64,000 bases of DNA from an uncultured Eubacterium sp. GTDB lineage: Bacteria > Bacillota > Clostridia > Lachnospirales > Lachnospiraceae. The position numbers and the translations under genes were made by a program. The stretch's first letter is position 1. Each line of letters starts with the position of its first letter. Under the pieces are notes generated by a model. That model was not told the DNA's origin. It made no database searches and saw only the letters and a program-made list of their open reading frames with translations. This document shows, piece by piece, positions 1-7,946 of this stretch. The stretch lies in NCBI GenBank assembly GCA_934316845.1, contig CAKRDZ010000001.1:1-64000 (forward strand), written 5' to 3'.

Positions 1-204
1 AAAGATGGAAAGGAGGAAATCCAGATGGGACCAATTTCAGATGTGTTAGATGAGATCGAAGCGATAGGATTTGAGAAGGGAACTTCTCGTATCAATCGTT
101 TAAATGCAGCGCTGATCAAGGACAATCGTACGGTAGAACTTTTCCAATCAACGCAGGATGTTGAATTGCAGAAGAAGTTGATGGAAGAATACGGAATCAA
201 GTAA
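1..204 (+). CDS. 3' end of Rpn-family nuclease/putative transposase gene (partial)
   Basis: This frame is open from the window edge to a TAA at 202-204 and gives 67 residues. It matches the second copy at 1641-1880 almost base for base. The segment resembles the C-terminal tail of Rpn (recombination-promoting nuclease, PD-(D/E)XK) proteins, which often carry GIEQ-type repeats after the nuclease core. The nuclease core would lie upstream of the window, so it cannot be said whether the gene is intact. This copy lacks exactly 36 nt, equal to the three 12-nt GIEQ-like units present in the downstream copy. Family assignment rests on the tail alone and is moderate. Confidence 0.6.
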   Translation, partial: KDGKEEIQMGPISDVLDEIEAIGFEKGTSRINRLNAALIKDNRTVELFQSTQDVELQKKLMEEYGIK

Positions 205-244
205 TAACAATGCTTTCGCTTAAATGTGTGGTAAAAAGAGAAGG

Positions 245-290
245 CCGCCAAATGGATTCACTTTAAGGAAATCTGTTTGGCGGTTGTTTT
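245..290 (+). terminator. Intrinsic terminator after the Rpn fragment
   Basis: An 8-bp perfect stem (CCGCCAAA at 245-252 with TTTGGCGG at 276-283) is followed by a T-rich tract (284-290). It ends transcription of the upstream Rpn gene before the transglutaminase gene. Confidence 0.75.
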
Positions 291-384
291 AAAACGTATA
301 TCAATGGAGAAAAGTGAAAAGGACGGAAAAAAAACAGGACATAAGTGTAGTATAATTAAAAAAACAAAAAAGGAGTGGTTTTAT

Positions 385-1584
385 ATGAAACAATTAAGAA
401 AAAAAATAGCCTTAGCAGTGACAGGTGCTCTTTTAGCATCAACTGTCTTTTCTACATTTGATGCAGGTGGAAATATGTCAACAATCAGTGCACAGGAAAC
501 TGCTGCGGAAGCAGTTGGAAGTGAGGCGGTTTATGAACATAATCTTTCCGTATACACTAATCAAAATTCACAGCAATGGTTATTAGATCTCTTGGTAGCA
601 GAGCCGGATGGAGAGACATCTTATTTTATTAACGATGAAATTAAAGCGGTTTGTAAAGAGATTACGCAAGATTGTAAAAATGACATGGAAAAACTGCAGG
701 CAATCCATGACTGGGTTTGTACAAATTTATATTATGAATATAATGAGGGAATGGGAGTTACGCCAATTTATGTTTTCTATCATAGAGGCACGAGATGTGA
801 AGGGTTTGCTGATATGACGGCTGCAATGTGCCGGGAAGTTGGAATTCCATGCAAAGAAATGGAAGGATATGCCATATCGAATATGAACATTGAGGGCAAA
901 ACGATAAGCGAAATTGAAAAGTTGTGCAAGGATAGTGGAAATGAAATAGCACACGCTTGGAACGAGGCATGGATTGATGGACGCTGGGTTTTATTGGATA
1001 CTACTTGGGATTGTCGTAATAAAAATTCAAGTTCCGATCCAACGGTTGATTATAACCCATGCGTACAAACGTATTTTGACATTGATCTGAGAGAATTTTC
1101 TAATACCCATTATTTTGCGCCTTATATTAGTGTGCTTGAGGGAAAATATTTTGATGCGAAACCTACGTCAACCCCTCTATCAACGGTACAACCGGCAGCA
1201 ACAGCTACACCTGCTCCTGCTCCGACAGAGAAACCGGTACAGGGAATAAGACCAATTAGTGGTATCAATACATCATCAAATACAGTAGTCATGCCACCAT
1301 CACAGGTAACAAATGTGAAAGCAGTTAATAAAAAGAAGAAAAAAATACAGGTTAGTTGGAAGCGTATAGAAGCCTCCGGGTATCAGATTCAATATGCAGA
1401 AAACAGAAGTTTTACCAAAAAGGTAAAGGCAAAGTGGGGATCGAATTGGACGAAAAACATTACAATTAGTAGATTAAAGAAAAAGAAAACATACTATATA
1501 AGAGTACGTGCATATAAAACGAAACTTGGTCAAGCGTATTGGGGAAATTGGAGCACCGTAAAGAAAGTTAAGATAAAGAAGTAA
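385..1584 (+). CDS. Secreted transglutaminase-like protein with C-terminal Fn3 domain
   Basis: The 399-residue protein starts at ATG 385, placed behind AGGAG (371-375). In-frame codons further upstream run through a terminator and are not used. Residues 1-36 form a signal peptide. A transglutaminase-like (TGc) domain spans about 100-215, with the catalytic triad visible as C138 (TRCEGF), H190 (AHAWNEAW) and D205 (LLDTTWD). A Pro/Thr linker follows at about 260-300. A lysine-rich fibronectin III-like domain closes the protein and ends in KKVKIKK, as does the 2269-residue protein at 26036. The domain may crosslink or hydrolyse amide bonds in surface proteins or peptidoglycan; the substrate is unknown. 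No LPXTG motif is present. The gene is AT-rich and sits between duplicated Rpn gene ends, which suggests lateral movement. Confidence 0.8.
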   Translation: MKQLRKKIALAVTGALLASTVFSTFDAGGNMSTISAQETAAEAVGSEAVYEHNLSVYTNQNSQQWLLDLLVAEPDGETSYFINDEIKAVCKEITQDCKNDMEKLQAIHDWVCTNLYYEYNEGMGVTPIYVFYHRGTRCEGFADMTAAMCREVGIPCKEMEGYAISNMNIEGKTISEIEKLCKDSGNEIAHAWNEAWIDGRWVLLDTTWDCRNKNSSSDPTVDYNPCVQTYFDIDLREFSNTHYFAPYISVLEGKYFDAKPTSTPLSTVQPAATATPAPAPTEKPVQGIRPISGINTSSNTVVMPPSQVTNVKAVNKKKKKIQVSWKRIEASGYQIQYAENRSFTKKVKAKWGSNWTKNITISRLKKKKTYYIRVRAYKTKLGQAYWGNWSTVKKVKIKK

Positions 1585-1589
1585 TCGAT

Positions 1590-1880
1590 GTGCTTTATGC
1601 ACTTAGTAAAGATAAACGTTTTTTGGAAACTGACCTGGCAAAAGATGGAAAGGAGAAAATCCACATGGGACCAATTTCAGATGTGTTAGATGAGATCGAA
1701 GCGATTGGATTTGAGAAGGGCATTGAGCAAGGCATTGAACAAGGCATCGAGAGCGGATCGACTCGTATCAATCGTTTAAATGCAGCACTGATCAAGGACA
1801 ATCGTACGGTAGAACTTTTCCAATCAACGCAGGATGTTGAATTGCAGAAGAAGTTGATGGAAGAATACGGAATCAAGTAA
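1590..1880 (+). pseudogene. Second, truncated copy of the Rpn-family 3' end
   Basis: The frame encodes about 96 residues beginning YALSKDKRF and ending in the same KLMEEYGIK tail as the copy at the left edge. It starts 5 nt after the transglutaminase stop, has no ribosome site, and its GTG at 1590 looks internal to a longer gene, so this is a 5'-truncated remnant. From 1641 it aligns with 1-204, differing mainly by 36 extra nt of GIEQ repeats. It is most simply a leftover of a tandem duplication or of insertion of the transglutaminase gene by recombination between Rpn copies. Confidence 0.65.
1719..1754 (+). repeat. Three 12-bp tandem units coding GIEQ-like repeats
   Basis: Units at 1719-1730, 1731-1742 and 1743-1754 encode GIEQ, GIEQ and GIES. 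The copy at the window's left edge lacks this whole block, consistent with slippage or unequal recombination. Confidence 0.8.
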
Positions 1881-1965
1881 TAATAAAGCATGCGTAGGGC
1901 ATCAAGTTTTGCTTGGTGACAGGATATGATGTAAAGTTTTGAAGTTGTGTGGTTAAAGAGTTAGG

Positions 1966-2004
1966 ATCATCAGGGAAATGGAAACATTTCTCTGGTGATT
2001 TTTT
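1966..2004 (+). terminator. Strong intrinsic terminator
   Basis: A 15-bp stem (1966-1980 with 1985-1999, a few G-U pairs, GAAA loop) is followed by a T-run to 2004. It separates the Rpn remnant from the BlaI operon. Confidence 0.85.
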
Positions 2005-2014
2005 AAAAACAACT

Positions 2015-2063
2015 GGTTGACAACGTAAACCAATCGTGATATGATGGGTTTACAAAGTAAACC
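2015..2063 (+). promoter_or_regulatory. Two BlaI-type dyad operators
   Basis: Dyad 1 is GGTTGAC-AAC-GTAAACC (2015-2031, one mismatch between arms); dyad 2 is GGTTTAC-AAA-GTAAACC (2047-2063, perfect). Their starts are 32 bp apart, about three helical turns, so two repressor dimers would bind the same face of the DNA. Dyad 1 overlaps the -35 box and dyad 2 covers the start-site region. Binding by the BlaI-like protein encoded next is inferred from position and symmetry. Confidence 0.75.
2017..2045 (+). promoter_or_regulatory. Promoter of the BlaI/M56 operon
   Basis: Perfect -35 TTGACA (2017-2022), 17-bp spacer, -10 TATGAT (2040-2045). Both hexamers lie in or beside the two dyads of the operator feature, as expected for a repressed promoter. 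Confidence 0.85.
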
Positions 2064-2079
2064 GAAAGGATGAATGTAT

Positions 2080-2457
2080 ATGATTACAAGCAAAGAATGG
2101 TACATCATGCAGGTGTTGTGGGAAAATGGTGCGTGCAGTCTTATGGAGATTGTCGCACGGATGGAGCAAAAGACAAAGTGGAGTAAAAGTACCTGCGCTA
2201 CGATGCTTCGCCGTATGACGGAAAAAGGCGTGATTGGTTATGAGACAAAGGGAAAGACAAAATATTTTTATCCGATCGTTCAAAGAGAAGAAGTGGTTGT
2301 GCCGGAGACCAAAAACTTCCTCGGACGGATTTATGATGGAAGTATTGGGGCGATGATGAGCACACTGGTAAGACAGGGAAATTTGAGTGAAAAGGATATT
2401 GAGGAGTTGGAAAATATACTGAAAAATGCACGTGAGAATGCACAAAAGGAGGAGTGA
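2080..2457 (+). CDS. BlaI/MecI family transcriptional repressor
   Basis: The 125-residue protein has the BlaI/MecI layout: an N-terminal winged helix (SKEWYIMQVLW, then WSKSTCATMLRRMTEKGVIGY) and a C-terminal dimerisation helix region (about 85-125) ending in charged residues. ATG 2080 is preferred to ATG 2074 because it lies 9 nt behind AAGGA; 2074 would leave only 3 nt. In this family the repressor is cleaved when its partner M56 sensor protease is activated. The partner gene follows after 3 nt. The upstream promoter carries two matching dyads, so autoregulation is expected. No beta-lactamase lies nearby, so the signal and wider regulon are unknown. Confidence 0.9.
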   Translation: MITSKEWYIMQVLWENGACSLMEIVARMEQKTKWSKSTCATMLRRMTEKGVIGYETKGKTKYFYPIVQREEVVVPETKNFLGRIYDGSIGAMMSTLVRQGNLSEKDIEELENILKNARENAQKEE

Positions 2458-2460
2458 AAA

Positions 2461-4713
2461 ATGCGGGAAATATTGATCTCATCAAGTGTGATGATCTTGC
2501 TGGTTATGTTGTTTCGTGCCGGATTCAGAGGAAAAGTGAGTCATAGACTGATCTACGCTATGTGGCTGTTAGCAGCGGCTCGTCTGATCGTGCCGGTTAA
2601 TGTCGGAACACTTAATTTTGGATTATCCGGCATGGTAAATCAGGTGCAGGATCACACGGAAAATACACAAAAAATAGAACAGGTACAGATGCCTCAATCA
2701 TCGACAGATACGATTGTGATACAAAAAAATACGACAAAAAATAACATTACAATTCCTGCGGCTGAGAAAGAGGAACCGACAGATATTTCAATTCGGGAAA
2801 AACTGATCTCCCTGTGGAATGACTACAAAGAAAAAGTCTGGTTTTTTGGAACTTGTCTGATTTTATGTATTACGTTGATCGCAAATAGTGTCTTTGCGTA
2901 TAGACTAAAAAAGAACAGGAAAATTTTGGGAATACCAAAAAGAAAATTAACTGTTTATGAGTCGGATCAAGTGCAGGTGCCATGTTTGTATGGGGGATTT
3001 CATCCGGCCGTTTATCTGCCGGTGCAAGTGGCGGCAGAGTTTACGGATGCGCAGAAAGCATGGATTCTCCGTCATGAAGAATGCCATTATGAGCAAAAGG
3101 ATCACATCTGGTCCCTGCTGCGCATTTTGCTTACGGCAGTCTATTGGTTTCATCCGCTTGTGTGGCTGGCGGCGTATTTATCCAAAAAAGATGCGGAAAT
3201 TTCGTGTGACGAAAAGGTATTAAAGGCGACGGATCTGACGCAGAAAATAGCGTATGGAAAAACGCTGCTCTGTGTTACTGCCGGGACACAAAAGTTGTCT
3301 GTTTTCTGCCCGACGACAGCGGCAGCAAGCAGTAAGAGGGAGTTGAAAAATAGAATGCGGAAAATCGTGGAAGACAATAAATACAAGAAAAAGGCGAGAG
3401 TAATACTCACAGTTTTAATGGTGGCAAGTGTCGTATTTACCTTTAGTGGTTGTGGCAATATGGCGCAAAATGAATCGAAAAATGCTTCGGGTACATCCGG
3501 TAAAATAGAAAATGTGAAGACATCAAATAATGACGGTCAGAATGCGTCGAAGCAGGAAAATGGCACGGTAAAAGATTATACGATTTGGAACAAAAAATTT
3601 ACGGATTTTTTGAAAACAAATCAAAAGAAATACAAATTATTTTCCGTCGTAACGGTTAGCAAAAACAGTGAACCAATTCTTCTTACAGCAAAAAAACAGT
3701 ATGTCAGCGACGTGCTGGATGGGCTTTCCAGCAAAATACGCACTGACGTTACCGAAAAAGGGGAGCCGATGAAAATTAAAACAGGAGCCGATGTGTATGC
3801 TTTGGTGGACGGAAAAGTCACAAAAATGGATTCTATTTCCTGTTCCAGCAGTGGAGAGTGGATTCATTACAATGATGGGAAAGTATTTGTGGATACGCAC
3901 CATAGTCTGACGGGGTACGAATTCACCGGTGTAAAGTGGATCGCTACAGAAATGTCGGAGGACTTAAAGCATGGCTTTGATAATGAATTTGCAAAGCAGT
4001 TTTTCTGGAATTTTGATATTGCGGACAGTGTGATATTCTGGAATAATACGGACAAAAACAGAAAGAAAATAGAAAACGATTCGTACGGTTCAGATTCCGT
4101 ATTTCGTAAGCGTCTGGTAGAGGGTGGAATTAATTTTGAGAGCCAGGATGCTTTTGGTGTTGTACGCGACATTAAAAAGCCGGATACGTCAAGTCTTATA
4201 TGCGATACCAACGCAATTTATACCGACAAAAATGATCCGGTGATCTGGATCAGTTATGTTCATAACGGAAAAGCAAGCACGGTATGGAGTGAATCGCCGG
4301 AAGAAAATAAAGATATGATCTGGAGTGTTTCCGCCAATGTATGGGATCGGACCAAATGGGAGCAGTATTATGTGATCGAAAAAGACGGCGCAGAAAAAGA
4401 TGCGACACTTTTGCGGATCCGTCCGGCGACATATTCCGGCAAAGGGAAAGCCGGATATGAGTGGCAGCAATTTTATCTGACAAAAGATGGAAAAGAGCAT
4501 ATCACGGCAGAGGACAGTATGATCTATGATCCGGATGCGGTCACGCAGGAAGACGTGGATAACATGGGGGCGTTCATTGATAATTTATGGAAAGATAGAC
4601 TAGAGAATTCCATTTGCCTTTTAAGTACCTATGAGTATTGCAGCCAATATTCGGATTTTGGAAGAATTATGTATGAAAAATTGCAGATAGAAAAAGAAAA
4701 TATACAAAAGTGA
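2461..4713 (+). CDS. BlaR1-like M56 sensor metallopeptidase with extracellular domain
   Basis: This 750-residue membrane protein belongs with peptidase M56 (BlaR1/MecR1). Membrane helices lie near 1-50 and 125-145. A cytosolic zinc protease segment carries HEECH at H205-H209, with the usual downstream CDEKVL. Another helix at about 317-335 ends in FSGCG, which resembles a lipobox. Residues about 340-750 form a large, probably extracellular region that does not look like a penicillin-binding domain; it contains no SxxK that could be placed with confidence. The ligand may therefore not be a beta-lactam. The gene is translationally close to the repressor gene, 3 nt downstream. Activation would lead to cleavage of the BlaI-like repressor, by family analogy. 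Confidence 0.85.
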   Translation: MREILISSSVMILLVMLFRAGFRGKVSHRLIYAMWLLAAARLIVPVNVGTLNFGLSGMVNQVQDHTENTQKIEQVQMPQSSTDTIVIQKNTTKNNITIPAAEKEEPTDISIREKLISLWNDYKEKVWFFGTCLILCITLIANSVFAYRLKKNRKILGIPKRKLTVYESDQVQVPCLYGGFHPAVYLPVQVAAEFTDAQKAWILRHEECHYEQKDHIWSLLRILLTAVYWFHPLVWLAAYLSKKDAEISCDEKVLKATDLTQKIAYGKTLLCVTAGTQKLSVFCPTTAAASSKRELKNRMRKIVEDNKYKKKARVILTVLMVASVVFTFSGCGNMAQNESKNASGTSGKIENVKTSNNDGQNASKQENGTVKDYTIWNKKFTDFLKTNQKKYKLFSVVTVSKNSEPILLTAKKQYVSDVLDGLSSKIRTDVTEKGEPMKIKTGADVYALVDGKVTKMDSISCSSSGEWIHYNDGKVFVDTHHSLTGYEFTGVKWIATEMSEDLKHGFDNEFAKQFFWNFDIADSVIFWNNTDKNRKKIENDSYGSDSVFRKRLVEGGINFESQDAFGVVRDIKKPDTSSLICDTNAIYTDKNDPVIWISYVHNGKASTVWSESPEENKDMIWSVSANVWDRTKWEQYYVIEKDGAEKDATLLRIRPATYSGKGKAGYEWQQFYLTKDGKEHITAEDSMIYDPDAVTQEDVDNMGAFIDNLWKDRLENSICLLSTYEYCSQYSDFGRIMYEKLQIEKENIQK

Positions 4714-4743
4714 AAAATTCGGAAAAATTTTTTGACAAGCGAG

Positions 4744-4752
4744 TGGTATACT
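4744..4752 (+). promoter_or_regulatory. Extended -10 promoter of the surface-protein gene
   Basis: TGG followed by TATACT (4747-4752) forms an extended -10 element 33 nt ahead of the start. TTGACA at 4732-4737 is too close (9 bp) to act as its -35. A short transcript leader is expected. Confidence 0.45.
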
Positions 4753-4784
4753 TAAGAAAAAACTTTGTTCTAGGAGGAATGAAA

Positions 4785-7469
4785 ATGAAGAGAGAAAAGC
4801 AAAAAATCAGCATACTTCTTGCTGTGTCGCTCATTTTATCGATGTTTACCGGATGGAATGGCACGATGGTACAGGCAAAAAAGAAGAAAGAAAAAGTAAA
4901 AGTAACATCTGTAAAAATTACGAATGTTGATAAAAAAATTCGTATACAGAAGAAAAAAGCATACCGCTTGAAAACGGAAGTAAAAGTGAAACCGAATAAA
5001 GCCAAATACAAAAAGGTTAAATTTACTTCATCCGACCGTAAAGTGGTTGTAGTAAATTCGCATGGGCTTATGAAGGGAAAGAAAGTAGGAAAGGCCAAGA
5101 TAACAGCCGTTTCCAGAGAGAATAAAAACAAAAAAGCCAAAATAACAGTTGAAGTAACAAATGACATTCTTGTAAAGACGATTAAATTGGATCGAAGTAA
5201 GATTGAAGTGGATGAATTTAATGAAGAGGATATTCCGCTTCAGGTAGCTAAGATTCTGCCAAAGAATGCAAAAAATAAAGATATTAATTGGTCAACAAGC
5301 AATGCCAAAGTTGCAGATGTGGATGAGGATGGGGTAGTTTCTACAGGGGATGTCGGAACGGCAGTCATTACGGCAGAGGCAGATGATCAAGGCGGGGCAA
5401 AAGCAACATGCACCGTTGTGGTTACGCCCAATAAGGATGACGATGATGACGAACCAGATGTGACGGAAGAGCCTGTGTCAACACCGGCGCCGATACAAGG
5501 ACCGACGGCAGAACCAATACAGGAGCCAACGGCGGAACCAATACAGGAGCCAACGGAAGCACCAAGCCAGAAACCAACGGCAGAACCAATACAGGAGCCA
5601 ACGGAAGCACCAACCCAGAAACCAACGGAAGCACCAACCCAGAAGCCGACGGCGTCACCGACTCAAAAACCGACGGCGTCACCGACTCAGAAACCGACGG
5701 AAGCACCAACACAGGAGCCAACGGAAGCACCAACACAGGAGCCAACGGAAGCACCAACGCAGGAGCCGACGGAAGCACCAACGCAGGAGCCGACGACAGC
5801 GCCGACAAACGAGCCAACAGAAACGGCACCGACAAAATCGTATTATTTTACTGATATCTGCGTGACAGAAACCACGGATGTGGGCGGTGTCTGCTCAAAT
5901 ACAAACGTAACTGTCAGACCGGTAAAAGATGAAAGTGATGAAGCGTGTACGGAAATTCGGTATACACAGACATATCAATACGTATTTTTGGAGTTGCCGG
6001 AAGGAGTGGACTTATCGCAGTATGAGTCTATTCAGATAAAAGCAAATGTACCGGAACAATTGTGTATACGTGCCTTTTCAGAAGATCTTGACCTGGGAAC
6101 GGAAAGCTGGTGGACGCAGTACAGTCTTTGTGATAGTTATCCGTTCTATGGAGGAACCAAAGGGGTAGAGCAGGAGGCAGCAATTGATGTAGACACAACG
6201 GATAGTAAACAGGCGAAATATATTGCACTGGTAAGCAATAAAGCACCTGCGGATAGATATGAAAAACATAATTATTTAATCTATTCAATCATCCTTGTTC
6301 CAAAGAAATCGGATGCAGAGAAGATTGTTATCCGAAGTACGGAAAATACGACACAAAAGCCGACGGAGCCTTCAGATATACCGGATACGCCTGCACAGCC
6401 GATGGAAAATGACACGGTTTACATAACAGAAGATAATGAGATGGCATGGGTCAAAAAAGGTGAGTTTGGTTCACAGATATATGATCCGGAAAGCGGTTTT
6501 ATGACATTTTATACAGATCCTGAGAATGAAGAAAAAGAAGGAGATGTTTATAATAATGGAGTAGGCTGGTATCTTAGCAGTACTCATGAGGCAGTTGATA
6601 TTTCGAAGTATAAGTATGTTGAAGTTACGGTAAGCGGTGATTATTGGAATGTGAAAATAATGACTTGGTCAGGCGGACAGAGTGCCGATTCATTCTGGGA
6701 TAAAAAGGACTCCTGGGGCGATATGTGGCTGGAAAATCCAATAATAAACGCAGATGGTACAGTTACTATACGATATGCGGTTCAGGATATATTTACAAAT
6801 ACACAGCGTGCTAAAGCCATTGGAATTACATTAAAAGCTTGTGAAGACGATAATGATAAAATATATGAAAGTAATGATATTAATGTTTATTCCATCCGCT
6901 TTACCAACTCATCGGCAGCTCCAACGAAGCCACCGGTAACACCGGGCGTGGAAACACCGACTAGGGAAACCGTATACGATTTTACCGATATCTGTATGGT
7001 GGAAACCAGTACTGTGGGTGATATCTGTTCAAATCCCAATGTAAATGTCAGAGCAGCGGAAGATGAATATGGTCAAACCCGTACGGAGATCCATTATACG
7101 GGCACGAATCAATACGTATTTTTGGAGTTGCCGGAAGGAGTGGACTTATCGCAGTATGAGTCTATTCAGATAAAAGCGAATGTGCCGGAACAATTGTGTA
7201 TACGTGTTTTTTCAGAAGATCTTGACAGGACAGCGGAAAACTGGTGGACAGAGTATAGCCTTTGTGAGATTTATCATGACAGTGGGATAGACTGGCAGAC
7301 GTTTAAACTGGATAATGTGAACAGCAAACCCGCCAAATATATCGCATTAGTAAGCAATAAAGCACCTGCGGATGGATATAAAACGGCAAACTATTTCATC
7401 TATTACATTGAACTTGTATCGAAGTCCGATGACAAAGATACAATCGTTATTAACAGCGCACGAAGATAA
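4785..7469 (+). CDS. Secreted modular protein with BIG2-like domains and repeated C-terminal modules
   Basis: The start ATG 4785 sits 7 nt after AGGAGG (4772-4777), giving 894 residues. A signal peptide (1-31) is followed by two Ig-like (BIG2-type) domains at about 40-125 and 127-220, the first very rich in lysine. Next come an acidic stretch and a Pro-Thr-Glu-Gln linker (about 225-350). Three beta-rich modules follow: A (about 355-510), B (about 545-715) and A' (about 730-890). A and A' share the segment YVFLELPEGVDLSQYES and are near-identical over part of their DNA. The modules look like carbohydrate-binding or adhesion domains, but no family could be named with certainty. No sortase motif is present. 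No catalytic domain was recognised. Confidence 0.75.
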   Translation: MKREKQKISILLAVSLILSMFTGWNGTMVQAKKKKEKVKVTSVKITNVDKKIRIQKKKAYRLKTEVKVKPNKAKYKKVKFTSSDRKVVVVNSHGLMKGKKVGKAKITAVSRENKNKKAKITVEVTNDILVKTIKLDRSKIEVDEFNEEDIPLQVAKILPKNAKNKDINWSTSNAKVADVDEDGVVSTGDVGTAVITAEADDQGGAKATCTVVVTPNKDDDDDEPDVTEEPVSTPAPIQGPTAEPIQEPTAEPIQEPTEAPSQKPTAEPIQEPTEAPTQKPTEAPTQKPTASPTQKPTASPTQKPTEAPTQEPTEAPTQEPTEAPTQEPTEAPTQEPTTAPTNEPTETAPTKSYYFTDICVTETTDVGGVCSNTNVTVRPVKDESDEACTEIRYTQTYQYVFLELPEGVDLSQYESIQIKANVPEQLCIRAFSEDLDLGTESWWTQYSLCDSYPFYGGTKGVEQEAAIDVDTTDSKQAKYIALVSNKAPADRYEKHNYLIYSIILVPKKSDAEKIVIRSTENTTQKPTEPSDIPDTPAQPMENDTVYITEDNEMAWVKKGEFGSQIYDPESGFMTFYTDPENEEKEGDVYNNGVGWYLSSTHEAVDISKYKYVEVTVSGDYWNVKIMTWSGGQSADSFWDKKDSWGDMWLENPIINADGTVTIRYAVQDIFTNTQRAKAIGITLKACEDDNDKIYESNDINVYSIRFTNSSAAPTKPPVTPGVETPTRETVYDFTDICMVETSTVGDICSNPNVNVRAAEDEYGQTRTEIHYTGTNQYVFLELPEGVDLSQYESIQIKANVPEQLCIRVFSEDLDRTAENWWTEYSLCEIYHDSGIDWQTFKLDNVNSKPAKYIALVSNKAPADGYKTANYFIYYIELVSKSDDKDTIVINSARR
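5479..5831 (+). repeat. Degenerate tandem repeat coding a Pro-Thr-rich linker
   Basis: Units of 12 to 24 nt encode EPTAEPIQ, EPTEAPTQ, KPTASPTQ and similar octets. The last four 24-nt units are nearly identical, so the linker is likely to vary in length between strains. Confidence 0.85.
5974..6092 (+). repeat. First copy of a 119-bp near-identical internal repeat
   Basis: It matches 7108-7226 with about four mismatches (offset 1134 bp). DNA identity is far higher here than in the rest of the two modules, pointing to recent duplication or gene conversion. Confidence 0.85.
7108..7226 (+). repeat. Second copy of the 119-bp internal repeat
   Basis: Partner of 5974-6092, inside the last module of the same surface protein. 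Confidence 0.85.
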
Positions 7470-7497
7470 AAATATGCAAAAAAAATAAAATTTTTTC

Positions 7498-7526
7498 TTG
7501 CCAACGAAAAAAAATTGTGCTAGAAT
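7498..7526 (+). promoter_or_regulatory. Promoter of the T-box/aspS-gatCAB transcript
   Basis: -35 TTGCCA (7498-7503), 17-bp spacer, -10 TAGAAT (7521-7526) preceded by TGC (extended -10). Transcription should start near 7533. Confidence 0.8.
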
Positions 7527-7532
7527 GACAGA

Positions 7533-7803
7533 CAAAGGCAAAGAAGGAAACGATTGCTTATGCAGTGACCTTACGACAGGAAGAGGCGTCACCGACTGAG
7601 AGCGCACTCACGGAAGCGGTAAGCAGGAGAACATTCCGGAGCAGGTAAGCTGAACTAGAGTAGGTTTACACGGGTCGCACCGTTATCTGTCAGAAAAGAG
7701 GAAAATTCCATGAATTTTCAACGCGGGTGGTACCGCGGGTAAGAAATGAGAACATTGATACCCGTCCCGGCGAAGCTTCAGGCTTTGCTGAGGCGGGTTT
7801 TTA
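7533..7803 (+). promoter_or_regulatory. T-box riboswitch leader, Asn (possibly Asn plus Glu) specific
   Basis: The antiterminator T-box GGGTGGTACCGCG lies at 7725-7737, with UGGU (7728-7731) to pair with an uncharged tRNA ending in ACCA. The competing terminator is formed by ACCCGTC (7760-7766) and GGCGGGT (7792-7798), followed by a T-run. In the presumed specifier region the sequence reads GAGAACATTCC: GAA (Glu) at 7629-7631 overlaps AAC (Asn) at 7630-7632. An Asn codon fits the genes it controls, which make Asn-tRNA by transamidation. The T-box and terminator are plain in the sequence; the exact stem I fold and specifier were read by eye and are less certain. Confidence 0.88.
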
Positions 7804-7946
7804 GTATAGAAAAATATAGTGCTGAAAACAAGTTTCAGAGCCGGAGCAGAACAAAAAATTGTTTCGTAGAGCCACCAAATAGACACCGCATACAGGCGGA
7901 TTGTCTTTTGTATTTGGAACACTGGCATCTACAGAAGGAGGTACTC

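Noticed and set aside
1590..1880. Intact small gene after the transglutaminase
   Set aside because: It begins inside a conserved segment, has no ribosome site and duplicates the 3' end of the gene at the left edge, so it is a remnant.
4732..4737. TTGACA as a -35 box for the 894-residue protein gene
   Set aside because: It is only 9 bp from the best -10 box (4747-4752); an extended -10 reading is more likely.
5422..5835. 137-codon open frame on the minus strand opposite the Pro-Thr linker
   Set aside because: It is a product of the repeated codon pattern of the linker; the translation is a monotonous Val-Leu-Pro-Ser repeat with no ribosome site.
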